Assembly (NCBI GenBank): GCA_949752795.1
Contig: CATKHW010000281.1
Span: 1,364,001-1,428,000 of the forward strand
Direction of reading: 5' to 3'
Source: Hyperoodon ampullatus
Lineage: Eukaryota; Chordata; Mammalia; Artiodactyla; Ziphiidae
DNA: 64,000 bases
The translations under genes were made by a program, and so were the position numbers. This document shows positions 36,448 to 50,325 of the stretch, in pieces (the stretch's first letter is position 1; the number at the start of each line of letters is the position of its first letter). A model generated the notes under the pieces. The model did no database searches and was not told the origin of the DNA. It saw only the letters and a program-made list of their open reading frames with translations.

Positions 36448-38153
36448 ACATGGCTACACTTGAACTGAGTTAGGAAAGAGAACAGTGTCTCACATTTAGA
36501 AAACACTCTTATGCCTGCTTAAGGGGGAAGGAGAGGTGGGGTGATGCATAAAACCAGAGTTTGATATAAGCACAGGTACCGTTCCAAAAACCAACTATGG
36601 AATAGACAAGACCTACACCTTCCTCAGTGAAAGGGACTCAAAACCCCATATTTCCCGCAGAGGAATATATCTGACTAGTAAGAATCTTAAAACCTATGTA
36701 TTGATATGTCTCCGTAAGGGAATCAAGTGTGTCTAGACTGGCATAAACATGGCAGCGAGAATCAGTTCAAACCGACTATAAAAAGGAATTTCAAAAACAA
36801 AACAAAAAAACTGGGAAATTCTTTACAATTCCTTCAGGGTCTCTGATGAAACCTGGAATGACCCTATCTACAATGATAGTTGGATGTGGCATAAGGACGG
36901 ACACTTGGGACTGAGACGATTGGTGAGATTGGGTGAGCAAATGCAGTCCCATTAAAGAACAAATGCCTGGCACCCATTCCATGGGTCCCAACTCTCCAGG
37001 TTGAAGGGAATATTACTACAGCTATAACATGTACGGGAAAACTAGAGAACGGACACACTGTGAATACGAAAGGTTTCTAAAACTCAACGAATAGTCCCTC
37101 TCCTGGTGCTCCGGTTTGACTTTCCATCTGCTTTACTATCAATCTCCCAACTTGCAGAGACAGCCCCTTTAACCTCCTGGTTCGCACAGGTTGCCAATTT
37201 GGGAGAGGATGAAAGGGAATAGGCAGATCCAATGAGTGAGTAGCTGTTAGGCATTTGGACGGGCAAATATCACTCTAACTTCCCGGCAGGAAGAAGAATT
37301 AACCAAAGTCTCAGCCACCCACCGGGAACCATTATAGTTCCTGAACCAAAATTTTGGACTTGCGGTCAGCTCACGAAAAACGAGTTGAAAAATGGAGCTC
37401 AGGGGCACAGCAATTCACAAACTGGCCAAGTAATAAAGGACAACTATCGTCCAAAAATCTGTTGAGGGAAGGCAACGAGGCGGAATTGAAAGCGAGGCAG
37501 AATAGCAGTAAACAGATTTCAAGAGGTACGTTGGAATCGCCTTTAAAGCACAGGAAGAGGGGCACAACTTCGACAATGATGCACTTGGCCAAAAGGGCAT
37601 ATGCATTTTCTCCTGAATATATTCAGGAGAAAACGCATACGCCCTTTTGGCCAAGCAAACAAGCAGGCAATGCAAATCTGCACTAAAAGAAGTATCACTT
37701 CTCACCGGTCAAAAGGGACATCCACAAAATGTGTAAAAACCAGAAAGGCAAGACAGGCCCTGGAGAACAGGGAGCATTGTTATGCAGATGGGCGGGATGA
37801 AAATTGCCAACTGCCTCTCTGGAGGAGTGCATTGTGTTCCCTAAATGAAGTAAACAACAGAGCTATAGAGCCAAGGGCTCTTCCAGTCTAGGCAATATAT
37901 CTGGGGAAAACTGAAAATCAATAAGACAGAGCCACCCCAAAATTTAGGGCTGCACTGCTTACAAGGACCTCAACTTGGGTACACCTTAAATATCCCAGGA
38001 AATATAAAAATGGTTCAAAAAATTATGGTACTTACGTACGATGGAATATCCCTCAGCCATGAAATCAATGTCATAAACCAGTAGCAGCAAAATGGGTAGA
38101 TTCAGGTACGATGATTCTAAGTGAAATAAGTCACAGAGAAAAAGAAACTTATC
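36419..38153 (+). repeat. Long-satellite monomer U20, type C4
   Basis: Copy of U11 at +15,644 bp, including its chimeric palindrome, the CTGCACTAAAAG deletion and 1,735-bp length. One private change is GGGATGAAAATTGCC. Confidence 0.9.
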
Positions 38154-39892
38154 ATAAGATATCACTTATGAAGATCCTGAAAACATGGCTACACTTGAAC
38201 TGAGTTAGGAAAGAGAACAGTGTCTCACATTTAGAAAACACTCTTATGCCTGCTTAAGGGGGAAGGAGAGGTGGGGTGATGCATAAAACCAGAGTTTGAT
38301 ATAAGCACAGGTACCGTTCCAAAAACCAACTATGGAATAGACAAGACCTACACCTTCCTCAGTGAAAGGGACTCAAAACCCCATATTTCCCGCAGAGGAA
38401 TATATCTGACTAGTAAGAATCTTAAAACCTATGTATTGATATGTCTCCGTAAGGGAATCAAGTGTGTCCTGACTGGCATAAAAATGGCAGCGAGAATCAG
38501 CTCAAACCCACTATAAAAAGGAATTTCAAAAACAAAACAAAAAAACTGGGAAATTCTTTACAATTCCTTCAGGGTCTCTGATGATACCTGGAATGACCCT
38601 ATCTACAACGACAGCTGAATGTGGCATAAGGCTGGACACTTGGGACTGAGAGGATTGGTGAGATTTGGTGAGCAAATGCAGACCCTTTAAAACAATAATG
38701 CATGGCACCCATTCCATGGTTCCCAACTCTCCAGGTTGAAGGGAATATTACTACAGTTATAACATGTACGGGAAACCTAGAGAACGGACACACTGTGAAT
38801 ACGAAAGGTTTCTAAATCTCAACGAATAGTCCCTCTCCTGGTTCTCCGGTTTGACTTTCCATCTGCTTTACTATCCATCTCCCAACTTGGAGAGACAGCC
38901 CCTTTAACCTCCTGGTTGGGACACGTTTCCAATTTGGCAGAGGATGAAAGGGAAGAGGGAGAACCAATGAGAGAGTAGCTGTTAGGCATTTGGACGGGCA
39001 CATATCACTCTCACTTCCCGGCAGGAAGAAGAATTAACCAAAGTCTCAGCCACCCACCGGGAACCAGTATAGGTCCTGAACCAAAATTTTGGACTTGCGG
39101 TCAGCTCACCAAAAACGAGTTGAAAAATGTACCTCAGGGGCACAGCAATTCACAAACTGGCCGAGTAATAAAGGACAACTATCGTCCAAAAATCTGTTGA
39201 GGGAAGGCAACGAGGCGGACTTGAAAGCGAGGCAGAATAGCAGGAAACAGATTTCAAGAGGTACGTTGGAATCACCTTTAAAGCACAGGAAGAGGGGCAC
39301 AACTTCGACAATGATGCACTTGGCCAAAAAGGGCGTATGCGTTTTCTCCTGAATATATTCAGGAGAAAACGCATACGCCCTTTTTGGCCAAGCAAGCAAG
39401 CGGGCAATGCAAATCTGCACTACAAAGAAGTATCACTTCCCACCGGTCAAAAGGGATATCCACAAAATGTGTAAAAACCAGAAAGGCAAGACAGGCCCTG
39501 GAGAACAGGCAGCCTTGTTATGCTGATGGGCGGGATGTAAATTGCCAACTGCCTCTCTGGAGGAGGGCATTGTGTTCCCTAAAACAAGTAAACAACAGAG
39601 CTACAGAGCCAAAGGCACTTCCGGTCTAGGGAATATTCCTTGGGAAAACTGAAAATCAATAAGACAGAGCCACCCCAAAATTTAGGGCTGCACTGATTAC
39701 TAGGAGCTCAACTTGGGTACAGCTTAAATATCCCAGGAAATATAAAAATGGTTCAAAATATTGTGGTACATATGTACGATGGAATATCCCTCAGCCATGA
39801 AATCAATGTCATAAGACCAGTAGCAGCAAAACGGGTGGATTCAGGTACGATGATTCTAAGTGAAATAAGTCACACAGAAAGAGAAACTTATC
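38154..39892 (+). repeat. Long-satellite monomer U21, type D3
   Basis: Copy of U12 at +15,644 bp. Perfect palindrome at 39319-39392. Private changes are CCTGGTTCTCCGG and CTATCCATCTCCC. Confidence 0.9.
39319..39392. repeat. Perfect 74-bp palindrome (U21)
   Basis: All 37 base pairs match; type D monomer in the second block copy. Confidence 0.95.
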
Positions 39893-41631
39893 ATAAGATA
39901 TCACTTATGAAGATCCTGTAAACATGGCTACACTTGAACTGAGTTAGGAAAGAGAACAGTGTCTCACATTTAGAAAACACTCTTATGCCTGCTTAAGGGG
40001 GAAGGAGAGGTGGGGTGATGCATAAAACCAGAGTTTGATATAAGCACAGGTACCGTTCCAAAAACCAACCATGGAATAGACAAGACCTACAACTTCCTCA
40101 GTGAAAGGGACTCAAAACCCCATATTTCCCGCAGGGGAATATATCTGACTAGTAAGAATCTTAAAACCTATGTATTGATATGTCTCCGTAAGGGAATCAA
40201 GTGTGTCTAGACTGGCATAAACATGGCAGCGAGAATCACCTCAAACCCAGTATAAAAAGGAATTTCAAAAACAAAACAAAAAAACTGGGAAATTCTTTAT
40301 AATTCCTTCAGGGTCTCTGATGAAACCTGGAATGACGCTATTTACAACGACAGCTGGATGTGGCATAAGGCTGGAAACTTGGGACTCAGAGGACTGGTGA
40401 GATTGGGTGAGCAAATGCAGACCCTTTAAAGCAATAATGCATGGCACCCATTCCATGGGTCCCAACTCTCCATGTTGAAGGGAATATTACTACAGTTATA
40501 ACATGTACCGGAAACCTAGAGAACGGACACACTGTGAATACGAAAGGTTTCTAAAACTCAACGAATAATCCCTCTCCTGGTGCTCCGGTTTGACTTTCCA
40601 TCTGCTTTACTCTCAATCTCCCAAATTGGAGAGACAGCCCCTTTAACCTCCTGGTTCGCACAGGTTTCCAATTTGGCAGAGGATGAAAGGGAAGAGGGAG
40701 AACCAATGAGAGAGTAGCTGTTAGGCATTTGGACGGGCACATATCACTCTAACTTCCCAGCAGGAAGAAGAATTAACCAAAGACTCAGCAACCCACTGGG
40801 AACCAGTATAGGTCCTGAACCAAAATTTTGGCCTTGCGGTCAGCTCACCAAAAACGAGTTGAAAAATGGAGCTCAGGGGCACAGCAATTCACAAACTGGC
40901 CGAGTAATAAAGGACAACTATCGTCTAAAAATCTGTTGAGGGAAGGCAACGAGGCAGACTTGAAAGCGAGGCAGAATAGCAGGAAACAGATTTCAAGAGG
41001 TACGTTGGAATCGCCTTTAAAGCACAGGAGGAGGGGCACAACTTCGACAATGATGCACTTGGCCAAAAAGGGCGTATGCGTTTTCTCCTGAATATATTCA
41101 GGAGAAAACGCATACGCCCTTTATGGCCAAGCAAGCAAGCGGGCAATGCTAATCTGCACTACAAAGTAGTATCACTTCCCACCGGTCAAAAGGGACATCC
41201 ACAAAATGTGTAAAAACCAGAAAGGCAAGACAGGCCCTGGAGAACAGGGAGCCTTGTTATGCTGATGGGCGGGATGTAAATTGCCAACTGCCTCTCTGGA
41301 GGAGTGCATTGTGTTCCCTAAATGAAGTAAACAACAGAGCTATAGAGCCAAGGGCTCTTCCAGTCTAGGCAATATACCTGGGGAAAACTGAAAATCAATA
41401 AGACAGAGCCATCCCAAAATTTAGGTCTGAACTGCTTACAAGGACCTCAACTTGGGTACACCTTAAATATCCCAGGAAATATAAAAATGGTTCAAAAAAT
41501 TGTGGTACTTACGTACGATGGAATATCCCTCAGCCATGAAATCAAAGTCATAAGACCAGTAGCAGCAAAATGGGTGGATTCAGGTACGATGATTCTAAGT
41601 GCAATAAATCACAAAGAAAAAGGAACTTATC
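39893..41631 (+). repeat. Long-satellite monomer U22, type E4
   Basis: Copy of U13 at +15,644 bp, sharing AGGTCTGAACTGC and ATCAAAGTCATAAG. Confidence 0.9.
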
Positions 41632-43370
41632 ATAAGATATCACTTATGAAGATCCTGTAAACATGGCTACACTTGAACTGAGTTAGGAAAGAGAACAGTG
41701 TCTCACATTTAGAAAACACTCTTATGCCTGCTTAAGGGGGAAGGAGAGGTGGGGTGATGCATAAAACCAGAGTTTGATATAAGCACAGGTACCGTTCCAA
41801 AAACCAACTATGAAATAGACAAGACCTACACCTTCCTCAGTGAAAGGGACTCAAAACCCCATATTTCCCGCAGAAGAATATATCTGACTAGTAAGAATCT
41901 TAAAACCTATGTATTGATATGTCTGCGTAAGGGAATCAAGTGTGTCTACACTGGCATAAACATGGCAGCGAGAATCAGCTCAAACCCACTATAAAAAGGA
42001 ATTTCAAAAACAAAACAAAAAAACTGGGAAATTCTTTACAATTCCTTCAGGGTCTCTGATGAAACCTGGAATGACCCTATCTACAACGACAGCTGGATGT
42101 GGCATAAGGCTGGAAACTTGGGACTCAGAGGATTGGTGAGATTGGGTGAGCAAATGCAGACCCTTTAAAGCAATAATGCATGGCACCCATTCCATGGGTC
42201 CCAACTCTCCATGTTGAAGGGAATATTACTACAGTTATAACATGTACCGGAAACCTAGAGAACGGACACACTGTGAATACGAAAGGTTTCTAAAACTCAA
42301 CGAATAGTCCCTCTCCTGGTGCTCCGGTTTGACTTTCCATCTGCTTTACTATCAACCTCCCAACTTGGAGAGACAGCCCCTTTAACCTCCTGGTTCGCAC
42401 AGGTTTCCAATTTGGCAGAGGATGAAAGGGAATAGGGAGAACCAATGAGAGAGTAGCTGTTAGGCATTTGGACGGGCACATATCACTGTAATTTCCCGGC
42501 AGGAAAAAGAATTAACCAAAGTCTCAGCAACCCACCGGGAACCAGCATAGGTCCTGAACCAAAATTTTGGACTTGTGGTCAGCTCACCAAAAACGAGTTG
42601 AAAAATGGAGCTCAGGGGCACAGCAATTCACAAACTGGCCGAGTAATAAAGGACAACTATCGTCCAAAAATCTGTTGAGGGAAGGCAACGAGGCGGACTT
42701 GAAAGCGAGGCAGAATAGCAGGAAACAGATTTCAAGAGTTACGTTGGAATCACCTTTAAAGCACAGGAAGAGGGGTACAACTTCGACAATGATGCACTTG
42801 GCCAAAAAGGGCCTATGCGTTTTCTCCTGAATATATTCAGGAGAAAACGCATACGCCCTCTTTGGCCAAGGAAGCAAGCGGGCAATGCAAATCTGCACTA
42901 CAAAGAAGTATCACTTCCCACCGGTCAAAAGGGACATCCACAAAATGTGTAAAAACCAGAAAGGCAAGACAGGCCCTCGAGAACAGGGAGCCTTGTTATG
43001 CTGATGGGCGGGATGTAAATTGCCAACTGCCTCTCTGGAGGAGTGCACTGTGTTCCCTAAAACAAGTACAGGACAGAGCTACAGAGCCAAGGGCACTTCC
43101 AGTCTAGGGAATATACCTTGGGAAAACTGAAAATCAATAAGACAGAGCCACCCCAAAATTTAGGGCTGCACTGCTTACAAGGACCTCAACTTGGGTACAC
43201 CTTAAATATCCCAGGAAATATAAAAATGGTTCAAAAAATTGTGGTACTTACGTACGATGGAATATCCCTCAGCCATGAAATCAATGTCATAAGACAAGTA
43301 GCAGCAAAATGGGTGGATTCAGGTACGATGATTCTAAGTGAAATAAGTCACACAGAAAGAGAAACTTATC
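41632..43370 (+). repeat. Long-satellite monomer U23, type F3
   Basis: Copy of U14 at +15,644 bp, sharing GAGTTACGTTGG and GGCCAAGGAAGC. Confidence 0.9.
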
Positions 43371-45109
43371 ATAAGATATCACTTATGAAGATCCTGTAAA
43401 CATGGCTACACTTGAACTGAGTTAGGAAAGAGAACAGTGTCTCACATTTAGAAAACACTCTTATGCCTGCTTAAGGGGGAAGGAGAGGTGGGGTGATGCA
43501 TAAAACCAGAGTTTGATATAAGCACAGGTACCGTTCCAAAAACCAACCATGGAATAGACAAGACCTACAACTTCCTCAGTGAAAGGGACTCAAAACCCCA
43601 TATTTCCCGCAGGGGAATATATCTGACTAGTAAGAATCTTAAAACCTATGTATTGATATGTCTCCGTAAGGGAATCAAGTGTGTCTAGACTGGCATAAAC
43701 ATGGCAGCGAGAATCACCTCAAACCCAGTATAAAAAGGAATTTCAAAAACAAAACAAAAAAACTGGGAAATTCTTTATAATTCCTTCAGGGTCTCTGATG
43801 AAACCTGGAATGACGCTATTTACAACGACAGCTGGATGTGGCATAAGGCTGGAAACTTGGGACTCAGAGGACTGGTGAGATTGGGTGAGCAAATGCAGAC
43901 CCTTTAAAGCAATAATGCATGGCACCCATTCCATGGGTCCCAACTCTCCATGTTGAAGGGAATATTACTACAGTTATAACATGTACCGGAAACCTAGAGA
44001 ACGGACACACTGTGAATACGAAAGGTTTCTAAAACTCAACGAATAATCCCTCTCCTGGTGCTCCGGTTTGACTTTCCATCTGCTTTACTCTCAATCTCCC
44101 AAATTGGAGAGACAGCCCCTTTAACCTCCTGGTTCGCACAGGTTTCCAATTTGGCAGAGGATGAAAGGGAAGAGGGAGAACCAATGAGAGAGTAGCTGTT
44201 AGGCATTTGGACGGGCACATATCACTCTAACTTCCCAGCAGGAAGAAGAATTAACCAAAGACTCAGCAACCCACTGGGAACCAGTATAGGTCCTGAACCA
44301 AAATTTTGGCCTTGCGGTCAGCTCACCAAAAACGAGTTGAAAAATGGAGCTCAGGGGCACAGCAATTCACAAACTGGCCGAGTAATAAAGGACAACTATC
44401 GTCTAAAAATCTGTTGAGGGAAGGCAACGAGGCAGACTTGAAAGCGAGGCAGAATAGCAGGAAACAGATTTCAAGAGGTACGTTGGAATCGCCTTTAAAG
44501 CACAGGAGGAGGGGCACAACTTCGACAATGATGCACTTGGCCAAAAAGGGCGTATGCGTTTTCTCCTGAATATATTCAGGAGAAAACGCATACGCCCTTT
44601 ATGGCCAAGCAAGCAAGCGGGCAATGCTAATCTGCACTACAAAGTAGTATCACTTCCCACCGGTCAAAAGGGACATCCACAAAATGTGTAAAAACCAGAA
44701 AGGCAAGACAGGCCCTGGAGAACAGGGAGCCTTGTTATGCTGATGGGCGGGATGTAAATTGCCAACTGCCTCTCTGGAGGAGTGCATTGTGTTCCCTAAA
44801 TGAAGTAAACAACAGAGCTATAGAGCCAAGGGCTCTTCCAGTCTAGGCAATATACCTGGGGAAAACTGAAAATCAATAAGACAGAGCCATCCCAAAATTT
44901 AGGTCTGAACTGCTTACAAGGACCTCAACTTGGGTACACCTTAAATATCCCAGGAAATATAAAAATGGTTCAAAAAATTGTGGTACTTACGTACGATGGA
45001 ATATCCCTCAGCCATGAAATCAAAGTCATAAGACCAGTAGCAGCAAAATGGGTGGATTCAGGTACGATGATTCTAAGTGCAATAAATCACAAAGAAAAAG
45101 GAACTTATC
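43371..45109 (+). repeat. Long-satellite monomer U24, type E5 (extra dimer)
   Basis: Same variants as U13/U22 (AGGTCTGAACTGC). With U25 it forms the extra E-F dimer absent from the first block copy. Confidence 0.88.
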
Positions 45110-46848
45110 ATAAGATATCACTTATGAAGATCCTGTAAACATGGCTACACTTGAACTGAGTTAGGAAAGAGAACAGTGTCTCACATTTAGAAAACACTCT
45201 TATGCCTGCTTAAGGGGGAAGGAGAGGTGGGGTGATGCATAAAACCAGAGTTTGATATAAGCACAGGTACCGTTCCAAAAACCAACTATGAAATAGACAA
45301 GACCTACACCTTCCTCAGTGAAAGGGACTCAAAACCCCATATTTCCCGCAGAAGAATATATCTGACTAGTAAGAATCTTAAAACCTATGTATTGATATGT
45401 CTGCGTAAGGGAATCAAGTGTGTCTACACTGGCATAAACATGGCAGCGAGAATCAGCTCAAACCCACTATAAAAAGGAATTTCAAAAACAAAACAAAAAA
45501 ACTGGGAAATTCTTTACAATTCCTTCAGGGTCTCTGATGAAACCTGGAATGACCCTATCTACAACGACAGCTGGATGTGGCATAAGGCTGGAAACTTGGG
45601 ACTCAGAGGATTGGTGAGATTGGGTGAGCAAATGCAGACCCTTTAAAGCAATAATGCATGGCACCCATTCCATGGGTCCCAACTCTCCATGTTGAAGGGA
45701 ATATTACTACAGTTATAACATGTACCGGAAACCTAGAGAACGGACACACTGTGAATACGAAAGGTTTCTAAAACTCAACGAATAGTCCCTCTCCTGGTGC
45801 TCCGGTTTGACTTTCCATCTGCTTTACTATCAACCTCCCAACTTGGAGAGACAGCCCCTTTAACCTCCTGGTTCGCACAGGTTTCCAATTTGGCAGAGGA
45901 TGAAAGGGAATAGGGAGAACCAATGAGAGAGTAGCTGTTAGGCATTTGGACGGGCACATATCACTGTAATTTCCCGGCAGGAAAAAGAATTAACCAAAGT
46001 CTCAGCAACCCACCGGGAACCAGCATAGGTCCTGAACCAAAATTTTGGACTTGTGGTCAGCTCACCAAAAACGAGTTGAAAAATGGAGCTCAGGGGCACA
46101 GCAATTCACAAACTGGCCGAGTAATAAAGGACAACTATCGTCCAAAAATCTGTTGAGGGAAGGCAACGAGGCGGACTTGAAAGCGAGGCAGAATAGCAGG
46201 AAACAGATTTCAAGAGTTACGTTGGAATCACCTTTAAAGCACAGGAAGAGGGGTACAACTTCGACAATGATGCACTTGGCCAAAAAGGGCCTATGCGTTT
46301 TCTCCTGAATATATTCAGGAGAAAACGCATACGCCCTCTTTGGCCAAGGAAGCAAGCGGGCAATGCAAATCTGCACTACAAAGAAGTATCACTTCCCACC
46401 GGTCAAAAGGGACATCCACAAAATGTGTAAAAACCAGAAAGGCAAGACAGGCCCTCGAGAACAGGGAGCCTTGTTATGCTGATGGGCGGGATGTAAATTG
46501 CCAACTGCCTCTCTGGAGGAGTGCACTGTGTTCCCTAAAACAAGTACAGGACAGAGCTACAGAGCCAAGGGCACTTCCAGTCTAGGGAATATACCTTGGG
46601 AAAACTGAAAATCAATAAGACAGAGCCACCCCAAAATTTAGGGCTGCACTGCTTACAAGGACCTCAACTTGGGTACACCTTAAATATCCCAGGAAATATA
46701 AAAATGGTTCAAAAAATTGTGGTACTTACGTACGATGGAATATCCCTCAGCCATGAAATCAATGTCATAAGACAAGTAGCAGCAAAATGGGTGGATTCAG
46801 GTACGATGATTCTAAGTGAAATAAGTCACACAGAAAGAGAAACTTATC
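45110..46848 (+). repeat. Long-satellite monomer U25, type F4 (extra dimer)
   Basis: Same variants as U14/U23 (GAGTTACGTTGG, GGCCAAGGAAGC). Second half of the extra dimer. Confidence 0.88.
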
Positions 46849-48587
46849 ATAAGATATCACTTATGAAGATCCTGTAAACATGGCTACACTTGAACTGAGT
46901 TAGGAAAGAGAACAGTGTCTCACATTTAGAAAACACTCTTATGCCTGCTTAAGGGGGAAGGAGAGGTGGGGTGATGCATAAAACCAGAGTTTGATATAAG
47001 CACAGGTACCGTTCCAAAAACCAACCATGGAATAGACAAGACCTACAACTTCCTCAGTGAAAGGGACTCAAAACCCCATATTTCCCGCAGGGGAATATAT
47101 CTGACTAGTAAGAATCTTAAAACCTATGTATTGATATGTCTCCGTAAGGGAATCAAGTGTGTCTAGACTGGCATAAACATGGCAGCGAGAATCACCTCAA
47201 ACCCAGTATAAAAAGGAATTTCAAAAACAAAACAAAAAAACTGGGAAATTCTTTATAATTCCTTCAGGGTCTCTGATGAAACCTGGAATGACGCTATTTA
47301 CAACGACAGCTGGATGTGGCATAAGGCTGGAAACTTGGGACTCAGAGGACTGGTGAGATTGGGTGAGCAAATGCAGACCCTTTAAAGCAATAATGCATGG
47401 CACCCATTCCATGGGTCCCAACTCTCCATGTTGAAGGGAATATTACTACAGTTATAACATGTACCGGAAACCTAGAGAACGGACACACTGTGAATACGAA
47501 AGGTTTCTAAAACTCAACGAATAATCCCTCTCCTGGTGCTCCGGTTTGACTTTCCATCTGCTTTACTCTCAATCTCCCAAATTGGAGAGACAGCCCCTTT
47601 AACCTCCTGGTTCGCACAGGTTTCCAATTTGGCAGAGGATGAAAGGGAAGAGGGAGAACCAATGAGAGAGTAGCTGTTAGGCATTTGGACGGGCACATAT
47701 CACTCTAACTTCCCAGCAGGAAGAAGAATTAACCAAAGACTCAGCAACCCACTGGGAACCAGTATAGGTCCTGAACCAAAATTTTGGCCTTGCGGTCAGC
47801 TCACCAAAAACGAGTTGAAAAATGGAGCTCAGGGGCACAGCAATTCACAAACTGGCCGAGTAATAAAGGACAACTATCGTCTAAAAATCTGTTGAGGGAA
47901 GGCAACGAGGCAGACTTGAAAGCGAGGCAGAATAGCAGGAAACAGATTTCAAGAGGTACGTTGGAATCGCCTTTAAAGCACAGGAGGAGGGGCACAACTT
48001 CGACAATGATGCACTTGGCCAAAAAGGGCGTATGCGTTTTCTCCTGAATATATTCAGGAGAAAACGCATACGCCCTTTATGGCCAAGCAAGCAAGCGGGC
48101 AATGCTAATCTGCACTACAAAGTAGTATCACTTCCCACCGGTCAAAAGGGACATCCACAAAATGTGTAAAAACCAGAAAGGCAAGACCGGCCCTGGAGAA
48201 CAGGGAGCCTTGTTATGCTGATGGGCGGGATGTAAATTGCCAACTGCCTCTCTGGAGGAGTGCATTGTGTTCCCTAAATGAAGTAAACAACAGAGCTATA
48301 GAGCCAAGGGCTCTTCCAGTCTAGGCAATATTCCTTGGGAAAACTGAAAATCAATAAGACAGAGCCATCCCAAAATTTAGGGCTGAACTGCTTACAAGGA
48401 CCTCAACTTGGGTACACCTTAAATATCCCAGGAAATATAAAAATGGTTCAAAAAATTGTGGTACTTACGTACGATGGAATATCCCTCAGCCATGAAATCA
48501 ATGTCATAAGACCAGTAGCAGCAAAATGGGTGGATTCAGGTACGATGATTCTAAGTGCAATAAATCACAAAGAAAAAGGAACTTATC
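46849..48587 (+). repeat. Long-satellite monomer U26, type E6
   Basis: Copy of U15 at +19,122 bp, sharing AAGACCGGCCCTGG and AGGCAATATTCC. Confidence 0.9.
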
Positions 48588-50325
48588 ATAAGATATCACT
48601 TATGAAGATCCTGTAAACATGGCTACACTTGAACTGAGTTAGGAAAGAGAACAGTGTCTCACATTTAGAAAACACTCTTATGCCTGCTTAAGGGGGAAGG
48701 AGAGGTGGGGTGATGCATAAAACCAGAGTTTGATATAAGCACAGGTACCGTTCCAAAAACCAACTATGAAATAGACAAGACATACACCTTCCTCAGTGAA
48801 AGGGACTCAAAACCCCATATTTCCCGCAGAGGAATATATCTGACTAGTAAGAATCTTAAAACCTATGTATTGATATGTCTGCGTAAGGGAATCAAGTGTG
48901 TCTACACTGGCATAAACATGGCAGCGAGAATCAGCTCAAACCCACTATAAAAAGGAATTTCAAAAACAAAACAAAAAAACTGGGAAATTCTTTACAATTC
49001 CTTCAGGGTCTCTGATGAAACCTGGAATGACCCTATCTACAACGACAGCTGGATGTGGCATAAGGCTGGAAACTTGGGACTCAGAGGATTGGTGAGATTG
49101 GGTGAGCAAATGCAGACCCTTTAAAGCAATAATGCATGGCACCCATTCCATGGGTCCCAACTCTCCATGTTGAAGGGAATATTACTACAGTTATAACATG
49201 TACCGGAAACCTAGAGAACGGACACACTGTGAATACGAAAGGTTTCTAAAACTCAACGAATAGTCCCTCTCCTGGTGCTCCGGTTTGACTTTCCATCTGC
49301 TTTACTATCAACCTCCCAACTTGGAGAGACAGCCCCTTTAACCTCCTGGTTCGCACAGGTTTCCAATTTGGCAGAGGATGAAAGGGAAGAGGGAGAACCA
49401 ATGAGAGAGTAGCTGTTAGGCATTTGGACGGGCACATATCACTGTAATTTCCCGGCAGGAAAAAGAATTAACCAAAGTCTCAGCAACCCACCGGGAACCA
49501 GCATAGGTCCTGAACCAAAATTTTGGACTTGTGGTCAGCTCACCAAAAACGAGTTGAAAAATGGAGCTCAGGGGCACAGCAATTCACAAACTGGCCGAGT
49601 AATAAAGGACAACTATCGTCCAAAAATCTGTTGAGGGAAGGCAACGAGGCGGACTTGAAAGCGAGGCAGAATAGCAGGAAACAGATTTCAAGAGGTACGT
49701 TGGAATCACCTTTAAAGCACAGGAAGAGGGGTACAACTTCGACAATGATGCACTTGGCCAAAAAGGGCCTATGCGTTTTCTCCTGAATATATTCAGGAGA
49801 AAACGCATACGCCCTCTTTGGCCAAGCAAGCAAGCGGGCAATGCAAATCTGCACTACAAAGAAGTATCACTTCCCACCGGTCAAAAGGGACATCCACAAA
49901 ATGTGTAAAAACCAGAAAGGCAAGACAGGCCCTGGAGAACAGGGAGCCTTGTTATGCTGATGGGCGGGATGTAAATTGCCAACTGCCTCTCTGGAGGAGT
50001 GCACTGTGTTCCCTAAAACAAGTACAGGACAGAGCTACAGAGCCAAGGGCACTTCCAGTCTAGGGAATATACCTTGGGAAAACTGAAAATCAATAAGACA
50101 GAGCCACCCCAAAATTTAGGGCTGCACTGCTTACAAGGACCTCAACTTGGGTACACCTTAAATATCCCAGGAAATATAAAAATGGTTCAAAAAATTGTGG
50201 TACTTACGTACGATGGAATATCCCTCAGCCATGAAATCAATGTCATAAACCAGTAGCAGCAAAATGGGTAGATTCAGGTACGATGATTCTAAGTGAAATA
50301 AGTCACAGAGAAAAAGAAACTTATC
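48588..50325 (+). repeat. Long-satellite monomer U27, type F5'
   Basis: Copy of U16 at +19,122 bp with the same C3-like tail (CATAAACCAGTAG). It differs at CCCTGGAGAACAGG, where U16 has CCCTCGAGAACAGG. Confidence 0.9.

Larger units (their letters stand above)
39893..50325 (+). repeat. Dimeric higher-order repeat E-F, three copies
   Basis: U22-U23, U24-U25 and U26-U27. The first two dimers carry the E1/F1 variants and the third carries the E2/F2' variants, so the extra copy arose by duplicating the first dimer. Confidence 0.85.
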